Positions 1-8,800 of a stretch of DNA of 64,000 bases are shown here, piece after piece; within the stretch, counting starts at the first letter, position 1, and each line of letters starts with the position of its first letter. Origin of the DNA: Flavobacterium alkalisoli (GTDB lineage: Bacteria > Bacteroidota > Bacteroidia > Flavobacteriales > Flavobacteriaceae); assembly GCF_008000935.1 (NCBI RefSeq), contig NZ_CP042831.1:3224001-3288000 (forward strand). Direction: 5' to 3'. The position numbers and the translations under genes were made by a program. Below the pieces are notes generated by a model. It had not been told where the DNA came from. It made no database searches and saw only the letters and a program-made list of their open reading frames with translations.

Positions 1-48
1 GCGCCAACCCATTAACTTAAAGAAGATAAATCGATATATTTTTTTCAT
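1..48 (-). CDS. Partial gene, possible PlsC-like acyltransferase (N-terminus only)
   Basis: An ATG at 48 on the minus strand opens a frame that runs off the left edge, giving 16 residues: MKKIYRFIFFKLMGWR. A basic, aromatic start ending in a Gly-Trp pair resembles the N-terminus of small flavobacterial 1-acyl-glycerol-3-phosphate acyltransferases, but 16 residues cannot prove this. It is divergent from the SpeE-like gene at 109, so the 60 bases between them should carry both promoters. The gene is certain only as an open frame with a plausible start. Confidence 0.35.
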   Translation of the reverse strand, partial: MKKIYRFIFFKLMGWR

Positions 49-108
49 AGGCTTTTAAAGAAACAGGCGCAAAAATAGCATATATTTACAATAACGAAAT
101 ACATTGAA

Positions 109-771
109 ATGCTTAAGAAATTCCTTAGCTATTTTATCCCCGTAAATATCTATAAACGAAATTCTGCAATTAATAAAACCCTTGAAGTTACCTGGAATAA
201 CGGACAACTGGTACTTGACTCTAAAAGTACAAATTATTCTTATGGTAGTCTGCAACGTATACTAAGAAAAGGGCTTCACTACATTGGCTTTGAGCGAATT
301 AAAAAATTTGACAACGTACTTGTATTAGGTGTTGCCGGCGGAAGTGTTATTAAAACTATTGCCAACGAAATAGGCTTTAAAGGCCGGATTACTGGAGTTG
401 AACTGGATGCCGATGTAATTACAATTGCCAACGATTATTTTAAGCTTAACGAAATACCTAACCTAACCCTTATAAATGATGATGCTTTTGAGTTTGTTTT
501 AAAAACAAAAGAAAAGTACGATTTAATTATAATTGACATCTTCCAGGATACGGTAATGCCTAATTTTTTATTTGAAGAATTCTTTATAAACAGAATTAAT
601 TTTCTACTTAAGGTAAATGGTTTTATACTTTTTAATACCATGACTTTAAACAAAAAAGATAAAGAGCGTAATTTGCTTTACCGCTCCCGTTTTACAGAGG
701 ATTATTCCGTTAGAATGTACCCGAAAGTTGAGGACCACAACGAACTGTTCACCATAAAAAAACTACAATAA
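109..771 (+). CDS. SpeE-like methyltransferase-fold protein
   Basis: This 220-residue protein has a Rossmann SAM-binding fold of the spermidine synthase type. A glycine-rich motif (VLGVAGGSV) lies at residues 72-80, an acidic residue closes the second strand (GVELD, 96-100), and DLIIIDIF at 138-145 matches the conserved strand 4 region. It is shorter than true spermidine synthases and I do not see a complete polyamine-binding site, so the substrate is unknown. The PhyH-family gene follows only 4 bases downstream, so the two are probably co-transcribed. The fold is fairly sure; the reaction is not. Confidence 0.7.
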   Translation: MLKKFLSYFIPVNIYKRNSAINKTLEVTWNNGQLVLDSKSTNYSYGSLQRILRKGLHYIGFERIKKFDNVLVLGVAGGSVIKTIANEIGFKGRITGVELDADVITIANDYFKLNEIPNLTLINDDAFEFVLKTKEKYDLIIIDIFQDTVMPNFLFEEFFINRINFLLKVNGFILFNTMTLNKKDKERNLLYRSRFTEDYSVRMYPKVEDHNELFTIKKLQ

Positions 772-775
772 GTTT

Positions 776-1495
776 ATGGATTTTGCTGTTAACAAAAACG
801 AGATTGAAAACAACGGATTTACTGTTTTAAATAACATCTATACAAAACAGGAAACAGAAGATATCGCAGCCATAATAAATAGCACAAAAAATACCGGAGA
901 TACTTTTAGAAAATCTAAAGACCTTTTTGCGATAAGGCAGTTTTTAAAAGAAATTCCTGATGTACAACCTTTGGTTTTTAATGGAAAACTTAAAACTATA
1001 ATCAGTGCTCTTTTTGGAAACGATTACTTTTCTATAAAATCCATTTATTTTGATAAACCGGGTAATTCAAACTGGTTTGTGGCTTACCATCAGGATTTAA
1101 CCATATCGGTCGATAAAAAGACTGAAATTGAAAATTTTGGTCCGTGGACTGTAAAGCAAAATCAGTTTGCCGTGCAGCCCCCTATTGAAATATTAGAAAA
1201 TATTTTCACTATCCGTATCCACCTCGATGATACCGATGAGAATAACGGAGCACTTAAAGTAATACCGGAATCTCATCTTAAAAAGATATACCGCCCGGAA
1301 ACCATTGACTGGAATACAGAAAAAGAGGCTACCTGCAACGTAGACAAAGGAGGTGTCATGATAATGAAACCACTAATATTACATAGCTCTGCCAGAACAG
1401 TAAACAATAGCAACAGAAGGGTTATTCATATTGAATTCAGTAATATGGAATTACCTAAAGAAATTAAATGGGCTGAAAAACTGAATGTAAATTAA
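776..1495 (+). CDS. Phytanoyl-CoA dioxygenase (PhyH) family oxygenase
   Basis: This 239-residue protein looks like an Fe(II)/2-oxoglutarate-dependent oxygenase. The metal triad is visible: His105 and Asp107 in AYHQD, and a distal His203 in LILHSSART. Arginines about 4-12 residues after the distal His could bind 2-oxoglutarate. Members of the family hydroxylate lipids or small molecules, and the substrate here cannot be read from sequence. It starts 4 bases after the SpeE-like gene and its TAA overlaps the stop codon of convergent kdsB within the bases TTAA, so no terminator fits between them. Confidence 0.8.
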   Translation: MDFAVNKNEIENNGFTVLNNIYTKQETEDIAAIINSTKNTGDTFRKSKDLFAIRQFLKEIPDVQPLVFNGKLKTIISALFGNDYFSIKSIYFDKPGNSNWFVAYHQDLTISVDKKTEIENFGPWTVKQNQFAVQPPIEILENIFTIRIHLDDTDENNGALKVIPESHLKKIYRPETIDWNTEKEATCNVDKGGVMIMKPLILHSSARTVNNSNRRVIHIEFSNMELPKEIKWAEKLNVN

Positions 1496-2220
1496 CCTAA
1501 CATTTTTCTGGCTTTTTCCAAATCCTCAGGAGTATCTATACCAATACCTGCATGTGAGGTTTCCACCATACGGATTTTTTTTCCGTATTCCAGGTAACGA
1601 AGCTGCTCCAGTTTTTCAGAAGCTTCTAGGCTTTGCATCGGTAGTTTGTAAAAATCCATAAGGGCATGTTTCCTGAAAGCATAAATACCTATATGCTTAA
1701 AATACCTCACTCCTGCTTCCTTATCCCTTGGGTACGGAATTACTGATCGTGAAAAATAAAGGCCAAAATGTTTTTGATCTACAATAACCTTTACATTGTT
1801 AGGATTCTCTATATCTTCCCAATCGGTTATATGCATCATTACAGAAGCCAAGTCAATTTCGCGGGCTGCATCGCTTTTAAAAACTTCAAGCAAATCGGCA
1901 AGCGGCTCTTTGTTTATAAAAGGCTCATCTCCCTGAACATTTACCACTATATCAACATCAAGGTTTTCTACAGCTTCGGCAATACGGTCACTACCGCTCT
2001 CATGTTCCTTAACGCTCATTATAGCCTTACCTCCGTTTGAAGTAATTTCATTGAAAATTATATCAGAATCCGTCACAACAAACACATCATCAAACAGTTC
2101 TGTTTTTACAGCTGCCTCATAAGTGCGTGAAATAACTGTTTTACCTCCCAAATCCTGCATTAATTTTGCCGGAAAACGTGTTGAGGCATATCGTGCCGGT
2201 ATAACTGCTATAATTTTCAT
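1492..2220 (-). CDS. kdsB: 3-deoxy-manno-octulosonate cytidylyltransferase
   Basis: KdsB activates KDO as CMP-KDO, the donor for the inner core of lipopolysaccharide, in the cytoplasm. The 242-residue length is normal for the family. The N-terminal nucleotide-binding signature [13 protein letters not shown] is at residues 8-20, and NVQGDEPFI at 94-102 supplies the metal-binding Asp98. The gene lies 18 bases downstream of the RecD-like helicase gene on the same strand, so the two probably share a transcript, although their functions are unrelated. Confidence 0.96.
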   Translation of the reverse strand: MKIIAVIPARYASTRFPAKLMQDLGGKTVISRTYEAAVKTELFDDVFVVTDSDIIFNEITSNGGKAIMSVKEHESGSDRIAEAVENLDVDIVVNVQGDEPFINKEPLADLLEVFKSDAAREIDLASVMMHITDWEDIENPNNVKVIVDQKHFGLYFSRSVIPYPRDKEAGVRYFKHIGIYAFRKHALMDFYKLPMQSLEASEKLEQLRYLEYGKKIRMVETSHAGIGIDTPEDLEKARKMLG

Positions 2221-2238
2221 TTTCAGTGTATTAAAATT

Positions 2239-3660
2239 TTATTCTTCAAAATAATCATCCTTAAAACCGATAAGGTAAAGCCTGTCTTTAGCACGTGTTA
2301 CAGCAGTATAAAGCCATCTTATATAGTCACTGTCTATACCTTCGGGCAAATAAGGCTGCTCTATAAAAACAGTATTCCATTGCCCTCCCTGCGATTTGTG
2401 GCAGGTTATGGCATAAGAAAATTTTACCTGTAACGCATTGAAATAAGGATTGTTCTTTACCTTCATGAATTTACGGTAATTACTTTCTCCTTCATAATCT
2501 TTTTGCACTTCCTGATAGAGCCTGTTAGACTCCTCATAAGTAAGTGATGGCGATTCGCTTGTTATGGTATCCAGTAATAATACTGTCTCAAAGGCAGGCT
2601 GATTTGGATAATCTACCATCCTTATCTTAACACTTGCAAATTTAAAACCGTAAAGTTCCTGTATACGGAATATCTCCAGTATTTCAATAATATCACCGTT
2701 AGCAATAAATCCTGCTTCCGATTTTTCGGTAAGCCAAAAATAATTATTCTTTACCACCATTAAAAAATCTCCGGTAGAAAGTTCGCTCTCTCTTGAAAGT
2801 ATTTTTGTCCTTATTTGATGGTTGTATAAATTAGCCCGTTTGTTAGAGCGCACTATAAAAGCCGTATCTTCTATACTGTAATTGCTGTATGCCTGATTAA
2901 TAGCATCCTGTATATCATAACCGTCAACCAGTCGCATTATATCCTTAAATCCCCTTACCTTAAACTGAAAAGTATCTATAAAGTGAGATTTAAGTACTTC
3001 CCTCAATTCTGTAGCGTTGTAAAGGATACCCGAGTCTGTTTCCTGTCGCATTACCTCGTCCAGTTCAATCTGCTGAACATTTTTATCATAATTCAGCGAT
3101 AATGTATCAATATTAAGCGCAGGACTTATATCTAAATTTACCGGAGGAAGCTGTGCGGTGTCCCCAATTAAGATCATTTTACAATTCTGACCCGAATATA
3201 CATATGAGATAAGATCGTCCAGCAGAGAGCCGTTTTCATACATTTTAGACTCTGCTGCCACATCAGATATCATCGATGCTTCATCTACAATAAAAATGGT
3301 GTTTTTATGCTTGTTTTGCTGCATGGTAAAACCCATAGCACCGCCACTACTCTTTTTAGGGAAATAAATACGTTTATGGATGGTAAAAGCCGGTTTTTGG
3401 GAATAATTGGCTATTACTTTGGCTGCCCTGCCCGTTGGTGCCAGTAATACATATTTTTTTTCCGCTTCCCTTAAATGGTTTACCAGCGTACTTATTATGG
3501 TAGTTTTACCTGTACCCGCATATCCCTTTAAAACAAAGAGGTCATTATTTTCGTTATTGGTTATAAATTCGGCTATTTTTTGTAAAAATACATCCTGTTT
3601 TACAGTTGGATTGTAAGGAAACTGTTTGCGGAGTATTTTGTAAAAAGCGGCTGAAGTCAT
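2239..3660 (-). CDS. RecD-like superfamily 1 ATP-dependent DNA helicase
   Basis: This 473-residue SF1 helicase carries Walker A GYAGTGKT at residues 46-53, Walker B FIVDEAS at 123-129, motif III GDTAQLPP at 166-173, a UvrD/RecD C-terminal motif AITCHKSQGG at 417-426, and motif VI YTAVTRAKD at 451-459. It is shorter than RecD2 (about 700-800 residues) and lacks that protein's long N-terminal region. No recB or recC gene is nearby, so a stand-alone repair or replication helicase is more likely than an exonuclease V subunit. It is divergent from the DUF3822-rsmD pair. Confidence 0.85.
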   Translation of the reverse strand: MTSAAFYKILRKQFPYNPTVKQDVFLQKIAEFITNNENNDLFVLKGYAGTGKTTIISTLVNHLREAEKKYVLLAPTGRAAKVIANYSQKPAFTIHKRIYFPKKSSGGAMGFTMQQNKHKNTIFIVDEASMISDVAAESKMYENGSLLDDLISYVYSGQNCKMILIGDTAQLPPVNLDISPALNIDTLSLNYDKNVQQIELDEVMRQETDSGILYNATELREVLKSHFIDTFQFKVRGFKDIMRLVDGYDIQDAINQAYSNYSIEDTAFIVRSNKRANLYNHQIRTKILSRESELSTGDFLMVVKNNYFWLTEKSEAGFIANGDIIEILEIFRIQELYGFKFASVKIRMVDYPNQPAFETVLLLDTITSESPSLTYEESNRLYQEVQKDYEGESNYRKFMKVKNNPYFNALQVKFSYAITCHKSQGGQWNTVFIEQPYLPEGIDSDYIRWLYTAVTRAKDRLYLIGFKDDYFEE

Positions 3661-3771
3661 TAATAATTGAAGTCTTTTTTAAATTGAAGCTCAAAGATAA
3701 GGGGATTTTTATGAGTAGCCCGTGCCAAACCAAAAAAGAATGTAAATTTGTAACTCATCAAAAATTACTAA

Positions 3772-4575
3772 ATGAGCCAAACCATCACAACAAAAAACTA
3801 TAAGAAACTTTCGATGCAGATTTCGCTGAACGAAATGTCTTTTTGTTGTTTTGACACCTTGAATCAGAAGATAACAGACTGCCACAGTATTGCATTTTCC
3901 ATATTAAAACCACTGGAAGACCAGTTATGGAAGGCATTTGTTAACCACCCTGAGTTGATGTATGACTATGATGAGATTGTGGTGCTTCATGACAACAGCC
4001 TTAATACCTTTGTTCCTACCGCCCTTTTTGACGACGAATTTTTAGGTAGTTACCTTCAATACAACACAAAGGTTTTTGATACCGACTTTTTTGCCTACGA
4101 TACTATTGAAAATTACGATATAAACAACGTTCACGTTCCGTTTATGGACGTAAACAACTTTTTAATAGACCGCTACGGCTCTTTTGAATATAAGAATACA
4201 AACAGCATACTGGTTTCTAAACTTCTTGACACATCAAGAAATATAGATGACAAGCAGGTTTTTGTGCACATACAGGCCACTCATTTTGAGATTATTGTGG
4301 TACGTAACCAAAAACTGTTGCTGTTTAATTCGTTTGAATATAACACCCCGGAAGACTTTCTTTATTACCTCCTGTTTACTTTTGAACAACTACAGCTTAA
4401 CCCTGAGTTCATAAAAGTTTCATTACTTGGTAAAATAAATGAGATGCATCCGTGTTATGAAATAGCTTATAAATACATAAGAAATGTTGTGTTGTTTGAG
4501 CCTTTTGCCCTTAAGGAGAAATGGGACAGAAGCATGGACCAGACACTGCAGCATTATATACTGTTTAACTCATGA
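3772..4575 (+). CDS. DUF3822 family protein
   Basis: This 267-residue cytoplasmic protein of unknown function matches what I remember of DUF3822, a Bacteroidota family encoded next to rsmD. It has no signal peptide, membrane segment or catalytic motif that I can recognise. Remote resemblance of the family to actin/ASKHA-fold ATPases has been suggested, and I cannot verify that here. Its TGA overlaps the ATG of rsmD as ATGA, which implies translational coupling. Confidence 0.8.
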   Translation: MSQTITTKNYKKLSMQISLNEMSFCCFDTLNQKITDCHSIAFSILKPLEDQLWKAFVNHPELMYDYDEIVVLHDNSLNTFVPTALFDDEFLGSYLQYNTKVFDTDFFAYDTIENYDINNVHVPFMDVNNFLIDRYGSFEYKNTNSILVSKLLDTSRNIDDKQVFVHIQATHFEIIVVRNQKLLLFNSFEYNTPEDFLYYLLFTFEQLQLNPEFIKVSLLGKINEMHPCYEIAYKYIRNVVLFEPFALKEKWDRSMDQTLQHYILFNS

Positions 4576-5159
4576 GAATAATATCAGGAAAATATAAAGG
4601 AAGAAGGATTACAGCCCCTAAGAACCTGCCTGTAAGACCAACTACAGATATGTCTAAAGAATCGCTGTTCAATATCCTTAATAACCGCATTGATTTTGAC
4701 GGACTTAAAGTACTTGACCTGTTTTCAGGCACAGGGAATATAAGTTATGAGTTCGGATCAAGAGGTGCGGATAATATAACATCGGTTGATGCCGATTTTG
4801 GTTGTATCAAGTTCATTAAGCAAACCGCTGCTGAATTTGAATTGCCAATTTCTGCCATAAAAAGTGATGTTGTTAAGTTCCTGAAAACCAACAAATCTTC
4901 TTACGATATAATTTTTGCCGATCCACCTTACGATATGAGTCAGGAGAATTTTGAAGAGATTGCAACACTTGTTTTTGAAAACGAACTGTTGCAGGAAGAT
5001 GGCATTATGATTATCGAGCATTCAAAGTATACCAAAATGGATCACCTGATGAATTTCTCTTTCCAGAAAAATTATGGGGGATCCTACTTTACTTTCTTCG
5101 AATTTGATAATGAAGAATTTGAAGACACCGGTATTTCAGAAGATGATGAATTGGAATAA
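4572..5159 (+). CDS. rsmD: 16S rRNA (guanine(966)-N(2))-methyltransferase RsmD
   Basis: RsmD methylates G966 of 16S rRNA on the small subunit. The 195-residue protein opens with MRIISGKYKGRR, typical of the family, and has SAM-binding motif VLDLFSGTGN at 47-56 and the N6/N2-methyltransferase catalytic motif DPPY at 117-120. A glutamate- and aspartate-rich tail of about 20 residues is the only unusual part. It overlaps the DUF3822 gene by 4 bases. Confidence 0.94.
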   Translation: MRIISGKYKGRRITAPKNLPVRPTTDMSKESLFNILNNRIDFDGLKVLDLFSGTGNISYEFGSRGADNITSVDADFGCIKFIKQTAAEFELPISAIKSDVVKFLKTNKSSYDIIFADPPYDMSQENFEEIATLVFENELLQEDGIMIIEHSKYTKMDHLMNFSFQKNYGGSYFTFFEFDNEEFEDTGISEDDELE

Positions 5160-5209
5160 TCATTAATCTTACCAATAATACAGGCCACACAAGGGGTCTT
5201 TTTTTAGCT

Positions 5210-5758
5210 ATGAAAAAGTTTTTTTTAATTGTTCTTTTATTTACTGTTACCCTTTCATTTTCACAAACTTATTTTAAGTTTAATGCACCTTCAACTATTT
5301 TGGGAATCCCTCAGGTTGGGGTGGAGACTTCATTGGGTAAAAAAGTTACTTATCAGTTTGATGTTTTAGGAGCGTATTGGCAATCATTAAATGGTGCTCC
5401 GTTTAAAACAATCATGGGTATTTCTGAATTAAGATATCATTTCACCGAAAATTATAATGGTATCTACGTGGGCGGTCACATTGGAGGCAGTAAATTCACT
5501 TTACAAAAATGGAATTACATCAACTCCAATCTTTACCAAAAAGGATACGCTTTGTTTTTTGGTGTTACCGTAGGCTATCAACTAAAAATAAACGAAAAGT
5601 GGATGGTTGACATGTTTATGGGAGGCGGTAATCAGCAGGCTAGCTATAAAGGCTATTACCTGGGTACCGATATTCGCTACGAGCACGTAAAAAATTATAA
5701 TAAAAGTGGTGAATGGCTGCCTTATAGGGCAGGTATAATGTTTAGCTACAAATTATAA
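5210..5758 (+). CDS. Secreted DUF3575-like outer membrane beta-barrel protein
   Basis: This 182-residue protein begins with a signal peptide (MKKFFLIVLLFTVTLSFSQ). The mature part alternates polar and aromatic residues with turns such as GVETSLGKKV, GIYVGGHIGG and GVTVGYQL, and ends in a strand (GIMFSYKL), as expected of a small outer membrane barrel. The GVE-x-SLGKK pattern resembles DUF3575. Function is unknown. The gene converges on rnpB, whose 3' end lies only a few bases beyond the stop codon. Confidence 0.7.
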   Translation: MKKFFLIVLLFTVTLSFSQTYFKFNAPSTILGIPQVGVETSLGKKVTYQFDVLGAYWQSLNGAPFKTIMGISELRYHFTENYNGIYVGGHIGGSKFTLQKWNYINSNLYQKGYALFFGVTVGYQLKINEKWMVDMFMGGGNQQASYKGYYLGTDIRYEHVKNYNKSGEWLPYRAGIMFSYKL

Positions 5759-5763
5759 AAAAA

Positions 5764-6063
5764 GCAGGCCTGTAAGCCGGATTCTGTATTCCTTACGGAA
5801 CCCTTATCATTTATCTGGCCCCTGCATTACTGCAGGGGTCTATCTGCCTACCCCCCGGCATTGAACGGGCAGTTCTTAGTTGCCGGTATACATGGCATTT
5901 CACCGCATAGAGTTTACCTGATTTCACTACAGCATTACCTGTACATCCTTTCTGTTGCACTTGTCCTCTCCCGCTTTCACGGAATGACGGGCGTTACCCG
6001 CTATGCTGCCCTATGGTGTCCGGACTTTCCTCCGCGCGTTAGCGCAGCGATAAGGCGGCCTGC
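5764..6063 (-). ncRNA. rnpB: RNase P RNA, bacterial class A
   Basis: On the minus strand the universal RNase P core GAGGAAAGTCCGGACACC is at 6032-6015, and the conserved 3' segment ACAGAATCCGGCTTACAGGC is at 5788-5769. The ends pair as helix P1: GCAGGCC at 6063-6057 with GGCCTGC at 5770-5764. This sets a length of about 300 nt. The 5' end fits a TATCTTTG promoter box at 6076-6069, and a run of T follows the 3' end. It is the catalytic RNA that matures tRNA 5' ends. An open frame on the opposite strand here is an artefact of the structured RNA. Confidence 0.95.
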
Positions 6064-6068
6064 GGCGG

Positions 6069-6076
6069 CAAAGATA
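6069..6076 (-). promoter_or_regulatory. Promoter -7 box of rnpB
   Basis: The bases TATCTTTG on the minus strand match the Bacteroidota -7 consensus TAnnTTTG exactly. The box ends 6 bases before the first base of the predicted P1 helix, which is the spacing expected for a transcription start there. I see no good -33 TTTG. Confidence 0.55.
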
Positions 6077-6241
6077 CATTAAGTTTTTAAAGTGTTTGGA
6101 GAAAACATGTAAAGCCTTACAAATCATTTAAGATTTTCTTATAACTAGAGGCTTTTTGTTTAACATTTAGTTGGCAGCAGCCTAGATTCTAAATGGTTAA
6201 TTTTAAATATCAAACAAACTTAACTTTAAAACACAGAAATT

Positions 6242-6571
6242 ATGGATAGGCAAATGTATCATTACGCAACTGTTTCCAAAGCTTTGGAAGAGCTGTATCA
6301 AAAAGGGTTTACAACCGATTTTAATCTTGAGGAAGACCGTATTAAGCAGCACTGCGAAGATTTCACCATAGAGCATATATATCGTTATGAAGGTGAAACC
6401 GATCCGGGTGACGAGGCAACCGTATACGGTATAATTTCTAATGATGGGGAAAAAGGGGTTTTTGTAGCTGGACAAGGTGCTTATACAGAAAAAAGTGCTG
6501 CAAAAATGCTACATAATTTGAGTATTAAAGGAAGAGACCAAGGCTGTGCCGAAAACAATGCGAAGGCTTAA
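6242..6571 (+). CDS. Small protein of a family often labelled 'phosphoribosylpyrophosphate synthetase'
   Basis: This 109-residue protein has no signal peptide or membrane segment. Its body (ALEELYQKGFTTDFNLEEDR, then EVYRYEG-like and SDP/TDPGDE segments) matches a short Bacteroidota family that databases often call phosphoribosylpyrophosphate synthetase. It has neither the length nor the PRPP-binding loop of a real PRPP synthetase, so that label should not be trusted. It overlaps the topoisomerase IB gene, which suggests a coupled or stress-related role. Function is unknown. Confidence 0.6.
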   Translation: MDRQMYHYATVSKALEELYQKGFTTDFNLEEDRIKQHCEDFTIEHIYRYEGETDPGDEATVYGIISNDGEKGVFVAGQGAYTEKSAAKMLHNLSIKGRDQGCAENNAKA

Positions 6572-7631
6572 AAATAAACTCGAAAAAATAGGTACCGATC
6601 CAAAAGTTACCGCAAAAGCCGTTGGCTTACGTTATTCTTTAAATTGCGATAAAGGCTATTACAGAAAGCGGGAACCCAATGGCTTTTCCTATTTGGACCA
6701 TGACGGCAATAAAGTTGAGGATTCCGAAGTTTTAGACCGTATTAAAAAACTGGTTATCCCTCCCGCATGGGAAAATGTATGGATATCGCCATTTGAAAAT
6801 GGCCATTTGCAGGTAACAGGTACAGATACTAAAGGCAGAAAACAATATCGTTATCATCCGGAATGGAATAAAATACGTAATCAATCAAAATTTTACAGAT
6901 TAAGGAGATTTGCCCTGGCTCTCCCTGATATTCGTGATCAGGTAGAAAAAGACCTTAGGCGCAAAGGACTTCCCTATGAAAAGGTTGTGGCACTGGTAGT
7001 TAAACTTATCGAACTAACTAATATCCGTATAGGTAATGATGCTTATAAAAAGCTTTATGGCTCCTTTGGGTTAACTACCCTTAGGGATAAACATGTAAAG
7101 TTTGAAAATACTACTGTACTATTTGATTTTACAGGAAAAAAAGGGGTTAAACATAAAATAAAACTGCAAAGCCGCAGGTTAGCAGCTTTAGTAAAAAAAT
7201 GCCGCGATATTCCCGGATATGAGCTTTTCCAGTATTATGACGATGATGGTACCCATCATAGTATAGGCTCGGCCGATGTAAATGCCTATTTAAAAGAAAT
7301 AACAGGAGAAGATTTTACCGCAAAAGATTTCAGGTCGTGGGCAGGAAGCCTTAACGCGCTATGCGCTTTTCATGAAATAGGTGAACATACTAATATTACA
7401 GATTGCAAAAAGAAAATTGTAAACGTATTGGATAGTGTAGCAGCAAAACTGGGCAACACAAGAACTGTTTGTAAAAAATATTATGTTCACCCTACAGTTA
7501 TAGCTTCTTATGAAAATGGCTCCATTTGGAACTACAAACCTGTAAATAAGGAAGAAGACCGTTTTAATGCCGAAGAGAAAGCACTTTTGGAACTGCTAAC
7601 AACGGAAGATATTGCCGAAGTGGTAGCCTAA
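6558..7631 (+). CDS. DNA topoisomerase IB (poxvirus/eukaryote-like)
   Basis: Type IB topoisomerases relax supercoils through a 3'-phosphotyrosine bond. From the ATG at 6558 the protein is 357 residues. The catalytic set is visible: an Arg in TNIRIGN (about 157), a Lys in the FTGKKG hairpin (about 194), an Arg in DFRSWAG (about 259) and the nucleophilic Tyr in KKYYVHP (about 309). A GTG at 6546 would add four residues. It overlaps the preceding small gene by 14 bases. Bacterial IB enzymes are accessory and patchily distributed, so an old lateral origin is plausible. Confidence 0.92.
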   Translation: MRRLKNKLEKIGTDPKVTAKAVGLRYSLNCDKGYYRKREPNGFSYLDHDGNKVEDSEVLDRIKKLVIPPAWENVWISPFENGHLQVTGTDTKGRKQYRYHPEWNKIRNQSKFYRLRRFALALPDIRDQVEKDLRRKGLPYEKVVALVVKLIELTNIRIGNDAYKKLYGSFGLTTLRDKHVKFENTTVLFDFTGKKGVKHKIKLQSRRLAALVKKCRDIPGYELFQYYDDDGTHHSIGSADVNAYLKEITGEDFTAKDFRSWAGSLNALCAFHEIGEHTNITDCKKKIVNVLDSVAAKLGNTRTVCKKYYVHPTVIASYENGSIWNYKPVNKEEDRFNAEEKALLELLTTEDIAEVVA

Positions 7632-7667
7632 ATGTTAGTAACTTTTAATTATTACCTTTTAAACAAT

Positions 7668-7698
7668 ATTGTCATTGCCCCTGCAATTATTATATTTG
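7668..7698 (+). promoter_or_regulatory. Promoter of dnaX
   Basis: ATTG at 7668-7671 is followed after exactly 19 bases by TATATTTG at 7691-7698, close to the Bacteroidota sigma-A consensus TTTG-N19-TAnnTTTG with one mismatch in the upstream box. The dnaX ATG is 16 bases downstream, so the leader would be short. Confidence 0.5.
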
Positions 7699-7714
7699 TT
7701 GCACAGATTTTTCT

Positions 7715-8800
7715 ATGGAACAGTTTATAGTATCAGCCCGTAAATACCGCCCGCAAACCTTTAAGGATGTTGTAGGTCAGCAGGCTATTACCAATACGCT
7801 TCTAAATGCCATAGATAACAACCACCTTGCGCAGGCACTGCTTTTTACAGGCCCGAGAGGAGTTGGAAAAACAACCTGTGCGCGTATACTTGCCCGTAAA
7901 ATTAATCAGGAAGGTTATGATGACCCTAACGAAGATTTTGCATTCAATGTATTTGAGCTCGATGCGGCATCAAACAACTCTGTAGACGATATTCGTAATC
8001 TTATTGACCAGGTTAGGATACCTCCGCAAACAGGAAAATATAAGGTTTATATCATCGACGAGGTACATATGCTTTCTCAGGCGGCCTTCAATGCGTTTCT
8101 TAAAACACTTGAAGAACCACCAAGACATGCCATTTTTATATTGGCGACTACCGAAAAACATAAAATCATTCCAACAATTTTATCGCGCTGTCAGATATTT
8201 GATTTTAAGCGTATAACGGTAAAAGACGCGAAAGAACACCTTGCAGAGGTAGCTAAAAGCCAGGGCATTGAATTTGAAGACGATGCATTGCATATAATTG
8301 CTCAAAAGGCTGATGGCGCCATGCGTGATGCCCTTTCTATTTTTGACAGGGTAGTTAGTTATTGTGGCACTAACCTAACACGTCAGGCTGTAACAGAAAA
8401 CCTAAATGTACTTGATTATGAGTACTATGTTAAGGTAACCGACCTTGTTTTAGAGAACAAAATACCTGAGCTACTTTTAGCTTATAACGATATTTTAGCA
8501 AAAGGATTTGACGGACATCATTTTGTAGCGGGACTGGCTTCACACTTTCGTGATTTGTTAGTTTGTAAAAACCCTGCAACACTGGTATTACTTGAAGCCG
8601 GAGAAGCTGCACAGGCTATGTATGGCCAACAGGCTCAAAAAGCACCTCAGGATTTTTTACTAACAGCTATAGATATTGCTAACGACTGCGATTTAAAGTA
8701 TAAGGCAAGCCAAAATCAAAGGCTTTTAGTTGAACTTTGCCTTATGCAGCTTGCCTCTATCACTTTTGATGGAGAAAAAAAAAAGCTGACAAATTTATAA
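7715..8800 (+). CDS. dnaX: DNA polymerase III clamp-loader subunit DnaX, 0-frame product (gamma-like form)
   Basis: The 0-frame gives 361 residues holding the AAA+ motor and collar domain of the clamp loader. Walker A GPRGVGKT is at 46-53, DEVH at 115-118 and the SRC motif at 157-159. The usual zinc-binding cysteines are missing between Walker A and DEVH. The frame ends in EKKKLTNL and a stop just after a run of ten A, at the end of domain III, which is where E. coli gamma also lacks the tau tail. The remaining conserved tail lies in the -1 frame. Either the truncation is programmed, or an A was lost from the sequence. Confidence 0.9.
   Translation: MEQFIVSARKYRPQTFKDVVGQQAITNTLLNAIDNNHLAQALLFTGPRGVGKTTCARILARKINQEGYDDPNEDFAFNVFELDAASNNSVDDIRNLIDQVRIPPQTGKYKVYIIDEVHMLSQAAFNAFLKTLEEPPRHAIFILATTEKHKIIPTILSRCQIFDFKRITVKDAKEHLAEVAKSQGIEFEDDALHIIAQKADGAMRDALSIFDRVVSYCGTNLTRQAVTENLNVLDYEYYVKVTDLVLENKIPELLLAYNDILAKGFDGHHFVAGLASHFRDLLVCKNPATLVLLEAGEAAQAMYGQQAQKAPQDFLLTAIDIANDCDLKYKASQNQRLLVELCLMQLASITFDGEKKKLTNL
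8779..8785 (+). promoter_or_regulatory. Candidate -1 frameshift (slippage) site in dnaX
   Basis: A run of ten A (8775-8784) followed by G reads in frame as GAA AAA AAA AAG, so the last seven bases form A AAA AAG, the slippery heptamer of E. coli dnaX. A -1 slip leads into GCT GAC AAA TTT ATA, giving ADKFIIPP and an open frame to 9489. A GGAG lies directly upstream, and I see no strong GC-rich stem downstream. One more A in the run would also restore the frame, so a homopolymer error is the main alternative. Confidence 0.5.

Noticed and set aside
5861..6082. An open reading frame of 73 codons on the plus strand
   Set aside because: It lies entirely on the complement of RNase P RNA, whose conserved core and P1 helix explain the sequence.
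6242..6571. The label phosphoribosylpyrophosphate synthetase for the small protein
   Set aside because: At 109 residues it is far too short and has no PRPP-binding loop.
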